Part shown: in pieces, positions 1 through 6,985 of the stretch
Layout: each line of letters begins with the position of its first letter
Position numbering within the stretch: position 1 is the stretch's first letter
NCBI GenBank assembly: GCA_030830595.1
Contig: JAURMS010000094.1
Coordinates: forward strand, 1 to 14,053
Direction: 5' to 3'
From: Gammaproteobacteria bacterium
Lineage (GTDB): Bacteria > Pseudomonadota > Gammaproteobacteria > Steroidobacterales > Steroidobacteraceae
DNA: 14,053 bases
Program-made: the position numbers and the translations under genes
The notes under the pieces: model-generated
What the model was told of the DNA's origin: nothing
Database searches by the model: none
What the model saw: the letters and a program-made list of their open reading frames with translations, nothing else

Positions 1-1
1 A

Positions 2-1729
2 GGCCAGTTCGAACTTGTCGAAGAGGAAGTCCGGGGCTTTCGCTGCCGGGTGTTTCGGCATGCGCCCCGAACCTTGCCGGACCTGCTGGCGGGTTTCAGC
101 TGGGATTCGGACGCCGTCTGCGTCGTGTACGGGCCGCTTCGTCTCAGTTACCGAGAGGTGTCGGCCCGTGCGGATCGGCTGGCCGGTGTCCTGCACTCGC
201 GCTACGGGGTGGGTCCCGGCAGCCGCGTCGGGCTCGCGATGCGCAACCTGCCGGAATGGGTCGATGCCTTTCTCGCGCTCGGCAGACTCGGTGCCATCCC
301 GGTGGTGATGAACAGCCGGGCAGCGGGCGAGGAACTCGCCGCTGCACGCGATGGCATTGGCGTCTCGCTGATGCTGCTCGATAGCCGCTGTGGCCGGGAG
401 ATCGCCGGATTTCCGGGAACTTGTCCGCAGGTTGTGGCAGGCGATCCCACCCTGGAGGGGTCGGAGAGGCAGCGCGACGAGGCCGGGGTGGAGCGCGCCG
501 TGCAGGCGGGTGCGACCCGGCTCGACGACCTGCTGGCCTCCGCATCGGCGGCGCCAGTCCTGCCGCCTCTGCAGATTGCGCCACTCGACCCCGCCACCAT
601 CCTGTTCACCTCCGGCACCACCGGTCGGGCCAAGGGCGCGGTGCTGAGCCACTTCGGTACCTGCAACTCGGTCTGGACCAACCTCTATGCGGGCTATCGC
701 GTGGCGGCCGATATGGCGACCCGCTATGGCATCACCCAGCAGCAGCTGGCCGCGATGGCGCCGCAGCCCTGCATGCTGCTGATGTTTCCCTTCTTTCATA
801 CCAGCGGCCTGCATACAGGGTTGCTGTCCACGCTCGCCCGCGGCGGCAAGGTGGTGCTCATGCGCCGCTGGGACGCGGCCACCGCGCTCAGGCTCATCGA
901 AGCCGAGAAGGTCACCCAGTTTCCCTGCGTCCCCACCATGATGTGGGACCTGCTCCGCTCGCCCGAGCTGCCGGGTCACGACCTGTCTTCGCTGTCGAGC
1001 GTGTCCACGGGCGGCCAGGCGTTGCAGGCGGGGCTGCTGGAGGGCATGACCCGCGCCTTTCCGCGAGCGGTGCCCGGAACCGGCTTCGGCATGACCGAGA
1101 CCACCGGCGCGGTGGCCATGTCGGTGGGCGAGGAGTACCTGTCCAGGCCCGGCACGGCCGGGAGGGTGCTGGCCACCACCGAGATTCGCATCCTCCGGGA
1201 GGACGGCAGCGAGGCGGAACGTGGAGAACCTGGCGAGATCTGCCTGCGATCTGTATCGAACATGCTGGAATATTGGGGCGATCGTGAGGAAACCGCCCGA
1301 GTCTTCGATGCTCAGGGATTCCTCCGCTCCGGCGACGTCGGCTATGTCGACGAGGAGGGGTTCCTCTACATCGTGGATCGCAAGAAGGACATGGTGATTT
1401 CCGCCGGCGAGAACATCTATTGCGCAGAGGTCGAGCGGGTCCTGCTCGCGCACCCGGCGCTGGCCGAGGCCGCGGCCTTCGGGGTGCCGGACGACCGCCT
1501 CGGCGAGCGGCTGGTGGCAGTGGTGGTGCCGCATGCCTCCGCCGGCACGGTCACAGCAGAGGCTATTCGCGAACACGTCGGAGCCCATCTGGCGGCTTAC
1601 AAGGTACCCACCGAGGTGCGGGTGAAGCATGATTCCCTGCCCCGCAACCACCTGGACAAGGTGGACAAGGTCGCAATGCGGCGGTTACACGGAGGTGCTT
1701 CGACCATGGCACACGAGGGGGCTGACTAG
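2..1729 (+). CDS. Acyl-CoA ligase (class I adenylate-forming, FadD type), 5' truncated
   Basis: This enzyme should activate a carboxylate with ATP and load it onto CoA. The adenylation signatures are in order: P-loop FTSGTTGRAKG (nt ~605-637), FFHTSG (~790-807), GFGMTE (~1082-1099), then DRKKDMVISAGENIY (~1376-1420). The C-terminal LPRNHLDKVDK has the expected catalytic lysine codon at 1658, although the usual Gly before it is Asp. The frame is open to the left edge. The first residues, FELVEEEVRGFRCRVF, look like a true N terminus of this family, and the GTG at 50 has no ribosome site, so the real start lies upstream of the window. The next gene begins 3 nt after the TAG stop. In this setting it may activate a steroid side-chain acid or the HIP C/D-ring propionate (the FadD3 role). 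It resembles the FadD17-like class more than FadD3, so the substrate is not assigned. Confidence 0.9.
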   Translation, partial: GQFELVEEEVRGFRCRVFRHAPRTLPDLLAGFSWDSDAVCVVYGPLRLSYREVSARADRLAGVLHSRYGVGPGSRVGLAMRNLPEWVDAFLALGRLGAIPVVMNSRAAGEELAAARDGIGVSLMLLDSRCGREIAGFPGTCPQVVAGDPTLEGSERQRDEAGVERAVQAGATRLDDLLASASAAPVLPPLQIAPLDPATILFTSGTTGRAKGAVLSHFGTCNSVWTNLYAGYRVAADMATRYGITQQQLAAMAPQPCMLLMFPFFHTSGLHTGLLSTLARGGKVVLMRRWDAATALRLIEAEKVTQFPCVPTMMWDLLRSPELPGHDLSSLSSVSTGGQALQAGLLEGMTRAFPRAVPGTGFGMTETTGAVAMSVGEEYLSRPGTAGRVLATTEIRILREDGSEAERGEPGEICLRSVSNMLEYWGDREETARVFDAQGFLRSGDVGYVDEEGFLYIVDRKKDMVISAGENIYCAEVERVLLAHPALAEAAAFGVPDDRLGERLVAVVVPHASAGTVTAEAIREHVGAHLAAYKVPTEVRVKHDSLPRNHLDKVDKVAMRRLHGGASTMAHEGAD

Positions 1730-1732
1730 AAC

Positions 1733-2608
1733 ATGGCATTTCCAACCGATTACCGCGCCATCGACCTGATGATGGGCATCCCCGTCAGTTCGACCAATGC
1801 GGAGTGGTACACGCCCTACCTGCCGCTGCTGCTCGACCAGGAAAGCCGCGAGGCCTTCAAGATGCCCGCGCAGTACATGTTCAAGGACATCCCGGTGCTC
1901 TCCACCGACGATGACTATGTCGACTACACCATCGCCCAGATGGACAAGCACCGCATCGTGCGGGCGCTGGTGGGCTTCTGGGAAGGTTCGGCGGGCGTCA
2001 AGCGCGCGCAGGAGGTGTACCCGGACCGTTTCCTCTTCGACTATCACGTCAATCCCAACCGTGGCATGGACGAGGTGCGCGAGATCAGGCGGCTCAAGGC
2101 CGCCGGACGGATTCACGCAGTCAGCTTCTTTCCCTGCGGTAACAACCCGCAGGTGCCTATCAACGACAAGAAGGTTTATCCCGTCTACGCCACCTGCGTG
2201 GACCTCGACCTGCCGATCTTCGTCAACGTGGGCGTCCCGGGACCGCGCCTGCCCATGGCGCCGCAGCATGTCGAACTGGTGGACGAGGTTTGCTGGTTCT
2301 TCCCGGAACTCAAGTTCGTGATGCGTCACGGCGGTGAACCCTGGGAGGACCTGGCCGTGAAGCTCATGCTCAAGTGGCCGAACCTGTACTACTCGACGAG
2401 CGCCTTCGCGCCGCGGCATTACCCCAAGGCCATCATCGATTATGCGAACACCCGAGGTGCCGAGCGCATCATGTATGCAGGCTACTGGCCCATGGGGCTG
2501 TCGCTCGAGCGCATCTTCCGCGAACTGGCCGACGTGCCGTTCAAGGACTCGGTATGGCCCGCCTTCCTGCACGATAATGCCGCCCGCCTGTTTGGAGTTC
2601 ACTCATGA
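1733..2608 (+). CDS. Amidohydrolase-2 (ACMSD-like) family protein with degenerate metal site
   Basis: The protein has 291 residues and the layout of the amidohydrolase-2 TIM-barrel family (ACMSD-type decarboxylases and hydrolases). Family landmarks are recognisable but altered. The N-terminal D-x-H-x-H is DLMMG (residues 11-15). The barrel-strand H-x-G is VNVG (164-167, Asn165 for His). MRHGGEPW keeps His199. The late GSDYP is AGYWP (249-253, Tyr251 for the catalytic Asp). Of the usual metal and catalytic positions only His199 is clearly kept, so metal-dependent chemistry is doubtful. The ATG at 1733 follows a GAGGGG stretch at a long distance, and the stop overlaps the Rieske gene start as ATGA, implying coupled expression. 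It could be a metal-independent hydrolase, decarboxylase or hydratase, or a partner protein. LigY shows that amidohydrolase folds can hydrolyse meta-cleavage products, but LigY uses zinc, so that role is speculation here. Confidence 0.8.
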   Translation: MAFPTDYRAIDLMMGIPVSSTNAEWYTPYLPLLLDQESREAFKMPAQYMFKDIPVLSTDDDYVDYTIAQMDKHRIVRALVGFWEGSAGVKRAQEVYPDRFLFDYHVNPNRGMDEVREIRRLKAAGRIHAVSFFPCGNNPQVPINDKKVYPVYATCVDLDLPIFVNVGVPGPRLPMAPQHVELVDEVCWFFPELKFVMRHGGEPWEDLAVKLMLKWPNLYYSTSAFAPRHYPKAIIDYANTRGAERIMYAGYWPMGLSLERIFRELADVPFKDSVWPAFLHDNAARLFGVHS

Positions 2609-3720
2609 GCACAGAAGGAATCGCGACGAACACCGCTGCCCGACAGTACCTGGCGAGGTTCACCCCTGAACAGTTGCTGGCCTGGCGGGTGGCGCCCCTG
2701 GAGAATCCCCTGCCGGCGGCCGAGCGTGGGATCGACCTGCCCATGCCCTTTGGCTGGTTCGTGGTCAGCTATTCCGACGAGCTGCAGTGCGGGCAGGTGA
2801 AGCCGCTGCGTTACTTCGGCCGCGAGCTGGCACTATGGCGCGGCGAGGATGGCACGCCGCGCATGGTCGATGCCTATTGCCGTCACCTCGGCGCACACAT
2901 GGGCCATGCCGGTCGCGTGCAGGGCAACGACCTCGAGTGCCCGTTCCACGCCTGGCAGTACAACGGCGCAGGCGAAGTCACCAAGGTGCCCTACGCGAAG
3001 ATCATCCCGCCCCAGGCGCGCCGCAGCTGCGTGAAGCCCTGGCGCCTGGTCGAGCGCAACCGCTTCATCTGGGCGTGGTACCACCCGCATGGCGAGGAGC
3101 CGACCTTCGAGGTGGAGGAGCTGGCCGAAGCCGCATCGTCCGACTGGAGTGACTACGAAAAGCACGAGTGGCTGGTCTGGGGACCGCTGCAGAACATGGC
3201 CGAGAACGGCGTGGATGCCGCGCATTTCCGCTACATCCACGGCACGGCGAGCCTGCCGAATTACGACGTGAAGTTCGAGGGCATCCGCCGTGTGGCCTCG
3301 GTCGATGCCTCGATGAGCACGCCGCGGGGTGACGTGCCCGGCACCATTTCCTACGGCACCGTCGGCGCCGGGCAAGCCTGGACCCGCTTCACCGGCATCT
3401 GCGAGACGCTGATGGTGGCGGGCATCACGCCCGTGGCACCCGACTGCACCCACGTGCGTTTTGCCTTCACCCAGTCGAAGGCCTCGCTCGACGGGCCTTC
3501 CGCCGGCGTCGCGCGGGCGATGATCAAGGACATCTGCCGTCAGCTCGACCAGGACAAGGTGGTCTGGGATCGGCAGAAGTACCTGCATGATCCACTGCTG
3601 TGCGACGGCGACGGGCCGATCGCCGCCTTTCGAAAATACTACCGGCAGTTCTATGCGGAGCTGCCGCCGGACGACGGCGCCGGCGAAGTGAGTCGCAGCT
3701 TCGTGCGCAAGGCGCGCTGA
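2605..3720 (+). CDS. KshA-like Rieske non-heme iron oxygenase
   Basis: This is the terminal oxygenase component of a Rieske system, 371 residues, similar in length to KshA (3-ketosteroid 9-alpha-hydroxylase). The Rieske [2Fe-2S] site is C92-R-H94 with C112-P-F-H115. The mononuclear iron site is D204, H207 and H212 in NGVDAAHFRYIH, and D317 in QDKVVW is the likely carboxylate ligand. The C terminus HDPLL...FRKYYRQFY matches the KshA pattern DNPLL...RRWYQQFY. Differences near the iron (GVDAAHFRYIHGTAS rather than the KshA MAHFFYIHFGLPTYF pattern) mean the substrate could be another steroid position. No reductase (KshB) gene is adjacent, so electrons must come from a protein encoded elsewhere. 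The start ATG overlaps the previous stop, with GGAG about 8 nt upstream. The gene ends 18 nt before the convergent OYE gene. Confidence 0.85.
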   Translation: MSTEGIATNTAARQYLARFTPEQLLAWRVAPLENPLPAAERGIDLPMPFGWFVVSYSDELQCGQVKPLRYFGRELALWRGEDGTPRMVDAYCRHLGAHMGHAGRVQGNDLECPFHAWQYNGAGEVTKVPYAKIIPPQARRSCVKPWRLVERNRFIWAWYHPHGEEPTFEVEELAEAASSDWSDYEKHEWLVWGPLQNMAENGVDAAHFRYIHGTASLPNYDVKFEGIRRVASVDASMSTPRGDVPGTISYGTVGAGQAWTRFTGICETLMVAGITPVAPDCTHVRFAFTQSKASLDGPSAGVARAMIKDICRQLDQDKVVWDRQKYLHDPLLCDGDGPIAAFRKYYRQFYAELPPDDGAGEVSRSFVRKAR

Positions 3721-3738
3721 GCCGGGCGCCGGCCAGCC

Positions 3739-4989
3739 TCAGGCTGCCGGGCGTGCGTTCAGCGCAGGGTCGTTGGGCGCGTTCAACACGCAGCGCACGC
3801 CGCCGGGTGTCGAGAACTCGGCGACACAGCGGTTGCAGTTGATGCAGTTGGAGTTCGCGGCAGGATCCTGGCGCAGGCGGTTCACGAAGTCGGGCTGCGA
3901 CAGCAGCGGCCTGCCCAGTACTACGAAGTCGAAACCCGAGCGCATCGCCTCAGCGATGTTCGTGCCGCTGCGCAGCCCGCCGAGCAGCCCCAGCGGCAGG
4001 CCGACGGCCGCGCGCATCTCGAGCGCGTACTTCAGGAAGTACATTTCCTCGAAGGGCGTATCGCGGAAGGCGGTCTTCGCCCCGAGCTTGAGGAGGAATC
4101 GGTTCCAGCCGCTTTGCTCGGTCTTGAGCATCGAGGGGACCGGCGAGTTGCCGCGAAACAGGTACATGGGTGAATAGGGCGAAAAACCCCCCGTCATCAC
4201 CAGCCCATGCAGGCCGGCGCGCTCCAGCGCCTGGGCCGTCATGATGGAGTCGGCGATGTCCACGCCTGCCCGGGTGCCATCGCGCAGGTTCAGTTTGGCG
4301 AGTACGGCAATGCGGTCGCCTACTGCCTCCAGTACCCGTTCGGTCACTTCCAGCGGGAAGCGCAGGCGCTTGGCCGCGCTGCCGCCGTAGGCGTCGGTGC
4401 GGCGATTGGCCAGCGGGCTCAGGAACTGGCTCAGCAGGTAACCATGACCCATATGAAGTTCGATGGCGTCGAAGCCGGCCTCCGCCGCCAGGCGGGCGGA
4501 CTCGACGAACTGCGCGGTCACCGCCTGCATGTCCGCCACCGTCATTTCCCTGGTGAACAGGGCACCGACCATGGCGCCATAGAGGTTCAGGGTCTTGGAT
4601 GGCCCGCCCGGCTTCCTGACGCTGCGCGTCGGGGTGCGGGTCATGGTCCCGCAGTGCCCCAGTTGCAGGGACACCTTGCCGCCTGCGGCGTGGACGGCAT
4701 CGGTCAGGACCCGGAACCGGGTGACGTTCTCCGGTGCGATCCAGGTCTCCTGCTCGAAGGTGCGGCCATCCGGGTGGACGGCGGTGTAGCCCAGGGTGGT
4801 CATGCCCACGCCGCTGTCGGCGAGTTCTGCGTGATGACGGACAAGCGCCGCGGTCGGGCCATTGTTGAGGTTCATGCCCTCGTAGGTGCCGGCCTTGACG
4901 AACCGGTTCGGGAGCGTGACCGGCCCCAGCCGCAGCGGGGTGAAGGCCTGCTGCAGCGACATGGTCGGCTCGGGCGGGATCGAGGACAT
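3739..4989 (-). CDS. NADH:flavin oxidoreductase, Old Yellow Enzyme family, with Cys cluster
   Basis: This FMN enzyme (416 residues) probably reduces an activated C=C bond, such as a conjugated enone or a dienoyl thioester, with NAD(P)H. The OYE barrel starts with FTPLRLGPVTLPNRFV. QLGHCG follows, then the active-site pair H179/H182 in ELHMGHGYLLSQFLSP and the NRRTDAYGGS signature. The barrel ends with GGLRSG and VLGRPLL. At the C terminus, cysteines 382, 385, 388 and 400 (C-x2-C-x2-C-x11-C) resemble the 4Fe-4S site of 2,4-dienoyl-CoA reductase-type members. The second FAD/NAD domain of FadH is absent. The ATG at 4989 is chosen because GGGGAG lies 7 nt upstream and a candidate promoter ends near 5026. 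The frame stays open to an ATG at 5121, but that would lie upstream of the promoter. The gene is divergent from the hsaC operon and shares its control region. The steroid substrate is unknown. Confidence 0.88.
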   Translation of the reverse strand: MSSIPPEPTMSLQQAFTPLRLGPVTLPNRFVKAGTYEGMNLNNGPTAALVRHHAELADSGVGMTTLGYTAVHPDGRTFEQETWIAPENVTRFRVLTDAVHAAGGKVSLQLGHCGTMTRTPTRSVRKPGGPSKTLNLYGAMVGALFTREMTVADMQAVTAQFVESARLAAEAGFDAIELHMGHGYLLSQFLSPLANRRTDAYGGSAAKRLRFPLEVTERVLEAVGDRIAVLAKLNLRDGTRAGVDIADSIMTAQALERAGLHGLVMTGGFSPYSPMYLFRGNSPVPSMLKTEQSGWNRFLLKLGAKTAFRDTPFEEMYFLKYALEMRAAVGLPLGLLGGLRSGTNIAEAMRSGFDFVVLGRPLLSQPDFVNRLRQDPAANSNCINCNRCVAEFSTPGGVRCVLNAPNDPALNARPAA

Positions 4990-5025
4990 GGGCGCGCTCC
5001 CCGGCAGACTGAGAGAATGAGCTGA

Positions 5026-5055
5026 ATTATGACTTGCGAGATCCGGGCTGGACAA
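5026..5055 (-). promoter_or_regulatory. Candidate sigma70-type promoter for the OYE gene
   Basis: Reading leftward, TTGTCC (5055-5050) is followed after 18 nt by CATAAT (5031-5026), matching TTGACA/TATAAT at four and five of six positions. Transcription would begin near 5019, giving a leader of about 30 nt to the ATG at 4989. One copy of the ATCTCGCAA box sits inside the spacer, where a bound protein would block RNA polymerase. This is motif reading only. Confidence 0.35.
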
Positions 5056-5131
5056 GCAAGATGCGTAAAAAAAGGGGCCTAAATCGACGGAACTGATGAT
5101 TCCAAGCCGCTCCGATGCCATAATCTCGCAA
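5034..5131. repeat. Inverted pair of 9-bp boxes (ATCTCGCAA), candidate operators
   Basis: TTGCGAGAT at 5034-5042 and its exact reverse complement ATCTCGCAA at 5123-5131 are 89 nt apart centre to centre. Relative to transcription away from the gap, each promoter sees the box in the same orientation. The leftward copy lies in the spacer of the OYE promoter candidate. The rightward copy overlaps and follows the CATAAT element ahead of hsaC. This suggests one regulator acting on both directions, although nine bases could match by chance. Confidence 0.35.
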
Positions 5132-5216
5132 AATACGGGGCTCGTGAGTACGGTTTTGTCAGGCCGTTCGAAGTGGCCCCCGGGCGGGGACTCAAAACAG
5201 GGTGCGGGGTAGGTCG

Positions 5217-6110
5217 ATGGCAGTATTGGGTTTGGGATACGTGAGGGTCGGAACCCGTGACCTGGAGGCCTGGCGGCGCTTCGGCGTCGACGTCGTGGGC
5301 ATGATGCCCGGCACCTCCAGCGATGGCAGCCTGTGGTTGCGTACCGACGACCGGCCGTTCCGCTTTCGGATCGAGCTCGCCGATTCCGAGCGCTTCCTGG
5401 CCGCGGGGTGGGAACTGGCCAGCGAGGCCGAGTACCAGGCCTGTCTGGCAGGCCTTCGGACCGCCGGGGTCGCCGTGCGCGAGGCGACGGCCGACGAGGC
5501 CCGTTCGCGTTGTGCCAACGGCGTTGCGATGGCGCAGGACCCAGACGGCAATCCGTTCGAGTTGTACTGGGGCAGGGTGCGTGGCTACGACCCCTTCATC
5601 TCGCCGCAGGGTGTATCCGGGTTCGTCACCGGTGACCTTGGGGCCGGTCATGTGGTCCTGCCGGCCCTGCAACTGGAGCACACCGCGACCTTCTATCGCG
5701 ACCTGCTCGGTTTCGGTGACACCGACGAGATGCGCATCGCGATTTCGCCGGATCCGGCCGTGCCGGAACTGCAGCTGCGCTTCCTGCACGCCACCTGCCG
5801 TCGTCACCACAGCCTCGCGCTCATCGCGATGCCTGCACCGTCCGGCCTGGTGCACACGATGGTAGAGATGAAGGACGTCGACGACGTGGGCCGCGCGCTC
5901 GATCGCTGCGTGGCGGCTGGCTACCACATCTCCTCGTCGCTGGGCCGTCATTCCAACGACGGAATGCTGGGCTTCTACGTGGCCACACCGGGTGGTTTCG
6001 ACCTGGAGATTGGCTGCATGGGCCTCACCCCCGACTGGAGCACCTGGGTGCCCACCCGCAGCCTGGTGCCCTCGATCTGGGGCCACAAGTGGTCTCCCCC
6101 GCCGGCATGA
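5217..6110 (+). CDS. hsaC: HsaC-type extradiol dioxygenase (steroid A-ring meta-cleavage)
   Basis: This Fe(II) vicinal-oxygen-chelate enzyme cleaves the catecholic A ring of 3,4-dihydroxy-9,10-secoandrostatriene-dione (3,4-DHSA) to the meta-cleavage product. Its 297 residues match HsaC closely. Two VOC domains occupy residues ~1-125 and ~140-285. Iron ligands are visible as H145 (GAGHVVL), H213 (GLVHTMVE) and E264 (GGFDLEIG). Other hallmarks are LGYVRV at the N terminus, RHHSLALIAMP, LGRHSNDGMLGFY and the C-terminal SIWGHKW. The ATG at 5217 is preferred over the in-frame GTG at 5202 because GGGG lies 7 nt before it and the protein then begins like its relatives. It leads the operon and its stop overlaps ipdA as ATGA. 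Pairing with ipdAB rather than hsaA/B/D is unusual relative to mycobacteria. Confidence 0.93.
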   Translation: MAVLGLGYVRVGTRDLEAWRRFGVDVVGMMPGTSSDGSLWLRTDDRPFRFRIELADSERFLAAGWELASEAEYQACLAGLRTAGVAVREATADEARSRCANGVAMAQDPDGNPFELYWGRVRGYDPFISPQGVSGFVTGDLGAGHVVLPALQLEHTATFYRDLLGFGDTDEMRIAISPDPAVPELQLRFLHATCRRHHSLALIAMPAPSGLVHTMVEMKDVDDVGRALDRCVAAGYHISSSLGRHSNDGMLGFYVATPGGFDLEIGCMGLTPDWSTWVPTRSLVPSIWGHKWSPPPA

Positions 6111-6985
6111 ACAAGCGAATGACTGCTGCCGACGTCGTCGGCCAACTCCGCGACGGGATGACCCTGGGCATCGGGGGCTGGGCCACCCGACGCAAGCCCA
6201 TGGCCCTCGTGCGCGAGATCCTGCGCTCGCCGCTCAAGGACCTGACCGTGGTGTCCTATGGTGGCCCCGACGTTGGCCTGCTGGCCGCAGCCGGCAAGCT
6301 TCGCAGGCTGGTCTTCGGCTTCGTCTCGCTGGACGTGCTGCCCATCGACATGCATTTCCGCAATGCCCGTCAGGCCGGTGCCTTCGAGGTCATGGAACTG
6401 GACGAGGGCATGGTGCAACTGGGATTGCGGGCGGCCGCCATGCGCGTGCCTTTCCTGCCCACCCCGGTGGGTCTCGGCACCGACATCCTGGTGCGTAACC
6501 CGGACCTGAAGCTGGTGAAGTCGCCCTATGCGGATGGCACCACGCTGGTGGCCATGCCCGCGCTCAAGCTCGATGCAGCGCTATTGCACGTGAGTGAGTC
6601 GGATGAGCGTGGCAATTGCGTCATCCTGAGCCCCGACCCCTTTTTCGACGAGGCCATGGCCCGCGCGGCAGACCGCGTTTATCTCAGCTGCGAGCAGGTG
6701 GTGCCGACGGCGAAGGTCTGTGGTCATGACCGCGCCCGTTACCAGCCCTTCGAGCGCGCCGTGGTCACTGGCGTGGTCGAGGCGCCCTTCGGCGCGCATC
6801 CCACCGCCGCGGTGCCCGGTTACGGCATCGACGTGGAGCACCTCAAGGCCTACAACGCGGCGACTTCGCCGGAAGACTGGGCCAGCTATCGCCAGCGTTA
6901 CGTGGACCTGGCCAGCCACGACGACTATCTCGAGGCGGTGGGTGGTCGCGGCTACCTGGCCAGCATCCCTCCCCCGGTGTACTGA
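6107..6985 (+). CDS. ipdA: IpdA, alpha subunit of COCHEA-CoA hydrolase (CoA-transferase fold)
   Basis: With IpdB this forms a hydrolase of the class I CoA-transferase fold that opens the C ring of COCHEA-CoA in the late steroid pathway. Its 292 residues match IpdA throughout: GMTLGIGGWATRRKPMA (residues 18-34), LTVVSYGGPDVGLL (46-59), GFVSLD, then ELDEGMVQLGL (97-107), which contains the conserved acidic segment implicated in catalysis. SPYADGTTLVAMPALKLDAA and the C-terminal VEAPFGAHPTA region also fit. The ATG at 6107 overlaps the hsaC stop (ATGA) and lacks a clear Shine-Dalgarno site, so translation probably depends on coupling. An upstream in-frame GTG at 6089 is less likely. The true CoA-transferases of this fold are an alternative, but the IpdA-specific wording of these motifs makes that unlikely. 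Confidence 0.93.
   Translation: MNKRMTAADVVGQLRDGMTLGIGGWATRRKPMALVREILRSPLKDLTVVSYGGPDVGLLAAAGKLRRLVFGFVSLDVLPIDMHFRNARQAGAFEVMELDEGMVQLGLRAAAMRVPFLPTPVGLGTDILVRNPDLKLVKSPYADGTTLVAMPALKLDAALLHVSESDERGNCVILSPDPFFDEAMARAADRVYLSCEQVVPTAKVCGHDRARYQPFERAVVTGVVEAPFGAHPTAAVPGYGIDVEHLKAYNAATSPEDWASYRQRYVDLASHDDYLEAVGGRGYLASIPPPVY

Larger units (their letters stand above)
4990..5216. promoter_or_regulatory. Divergent intergenic control region between OYE gene and hsaC operon
   Basis: This 227-bp gap is the only sizeable non-coding stretch in the window and is visibly more A/T-rich than its surroundings, with an A7 run at 5067-5073. It must serve leftward transcription of the OYE gene and rightward transcription of the ten-gene hsaC operon. 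On the plus strand the best -10-like element is CATAAT at 5119-5124, without a convincing -35. That would give a leader of about 85 nt before hsaC. A GC-rich snapback (CCCC at 5177-5180 with GGGG at 5186-5189) lies in that leader. I saw no KstR (TNNAACNNGTTNNA-type) or KstR2-type palindrome, so a different regulator is likely. Confidence 0.6.

Noticed and set aside
1685..2602. 305-codon minus-strand open frame opposite the amidohydrolase gene
   Set aside because: It overlaps a well-supported coupled gene and its translation is a His/Val/Arg-rich antisense product.
3721..3733. GCCGG-GCG-CCGGC hairpin between the convergent Rieske and OYE genes as a bidirectional terminator
   Set aside because: The stem is only 5 bp with a 3-nt loop and no T run on either strand. 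Too weak to call in GC-rich DNA.
4207..5025. 272-codon plus-strand open frame opposite the OYE gene
   Set aside because: The minus-strand OYE motifs are unmistakable. The plus frame is an antisense shadow.
4990..5121. N-terminal extension of the OYE gene to an ATG at 5121
   Set aside because: The extra 44 residues do not resemble any OYE start, would cover the candidate promoter and box, and the ATG at 4989 has a good ribosome site.
5153..5198. GTTTTG / CAAAAC inverted 6-mers upstream of hsaC
   Set aside because: Six bases with 34 nt between them and no extension of the match. Likely chance.
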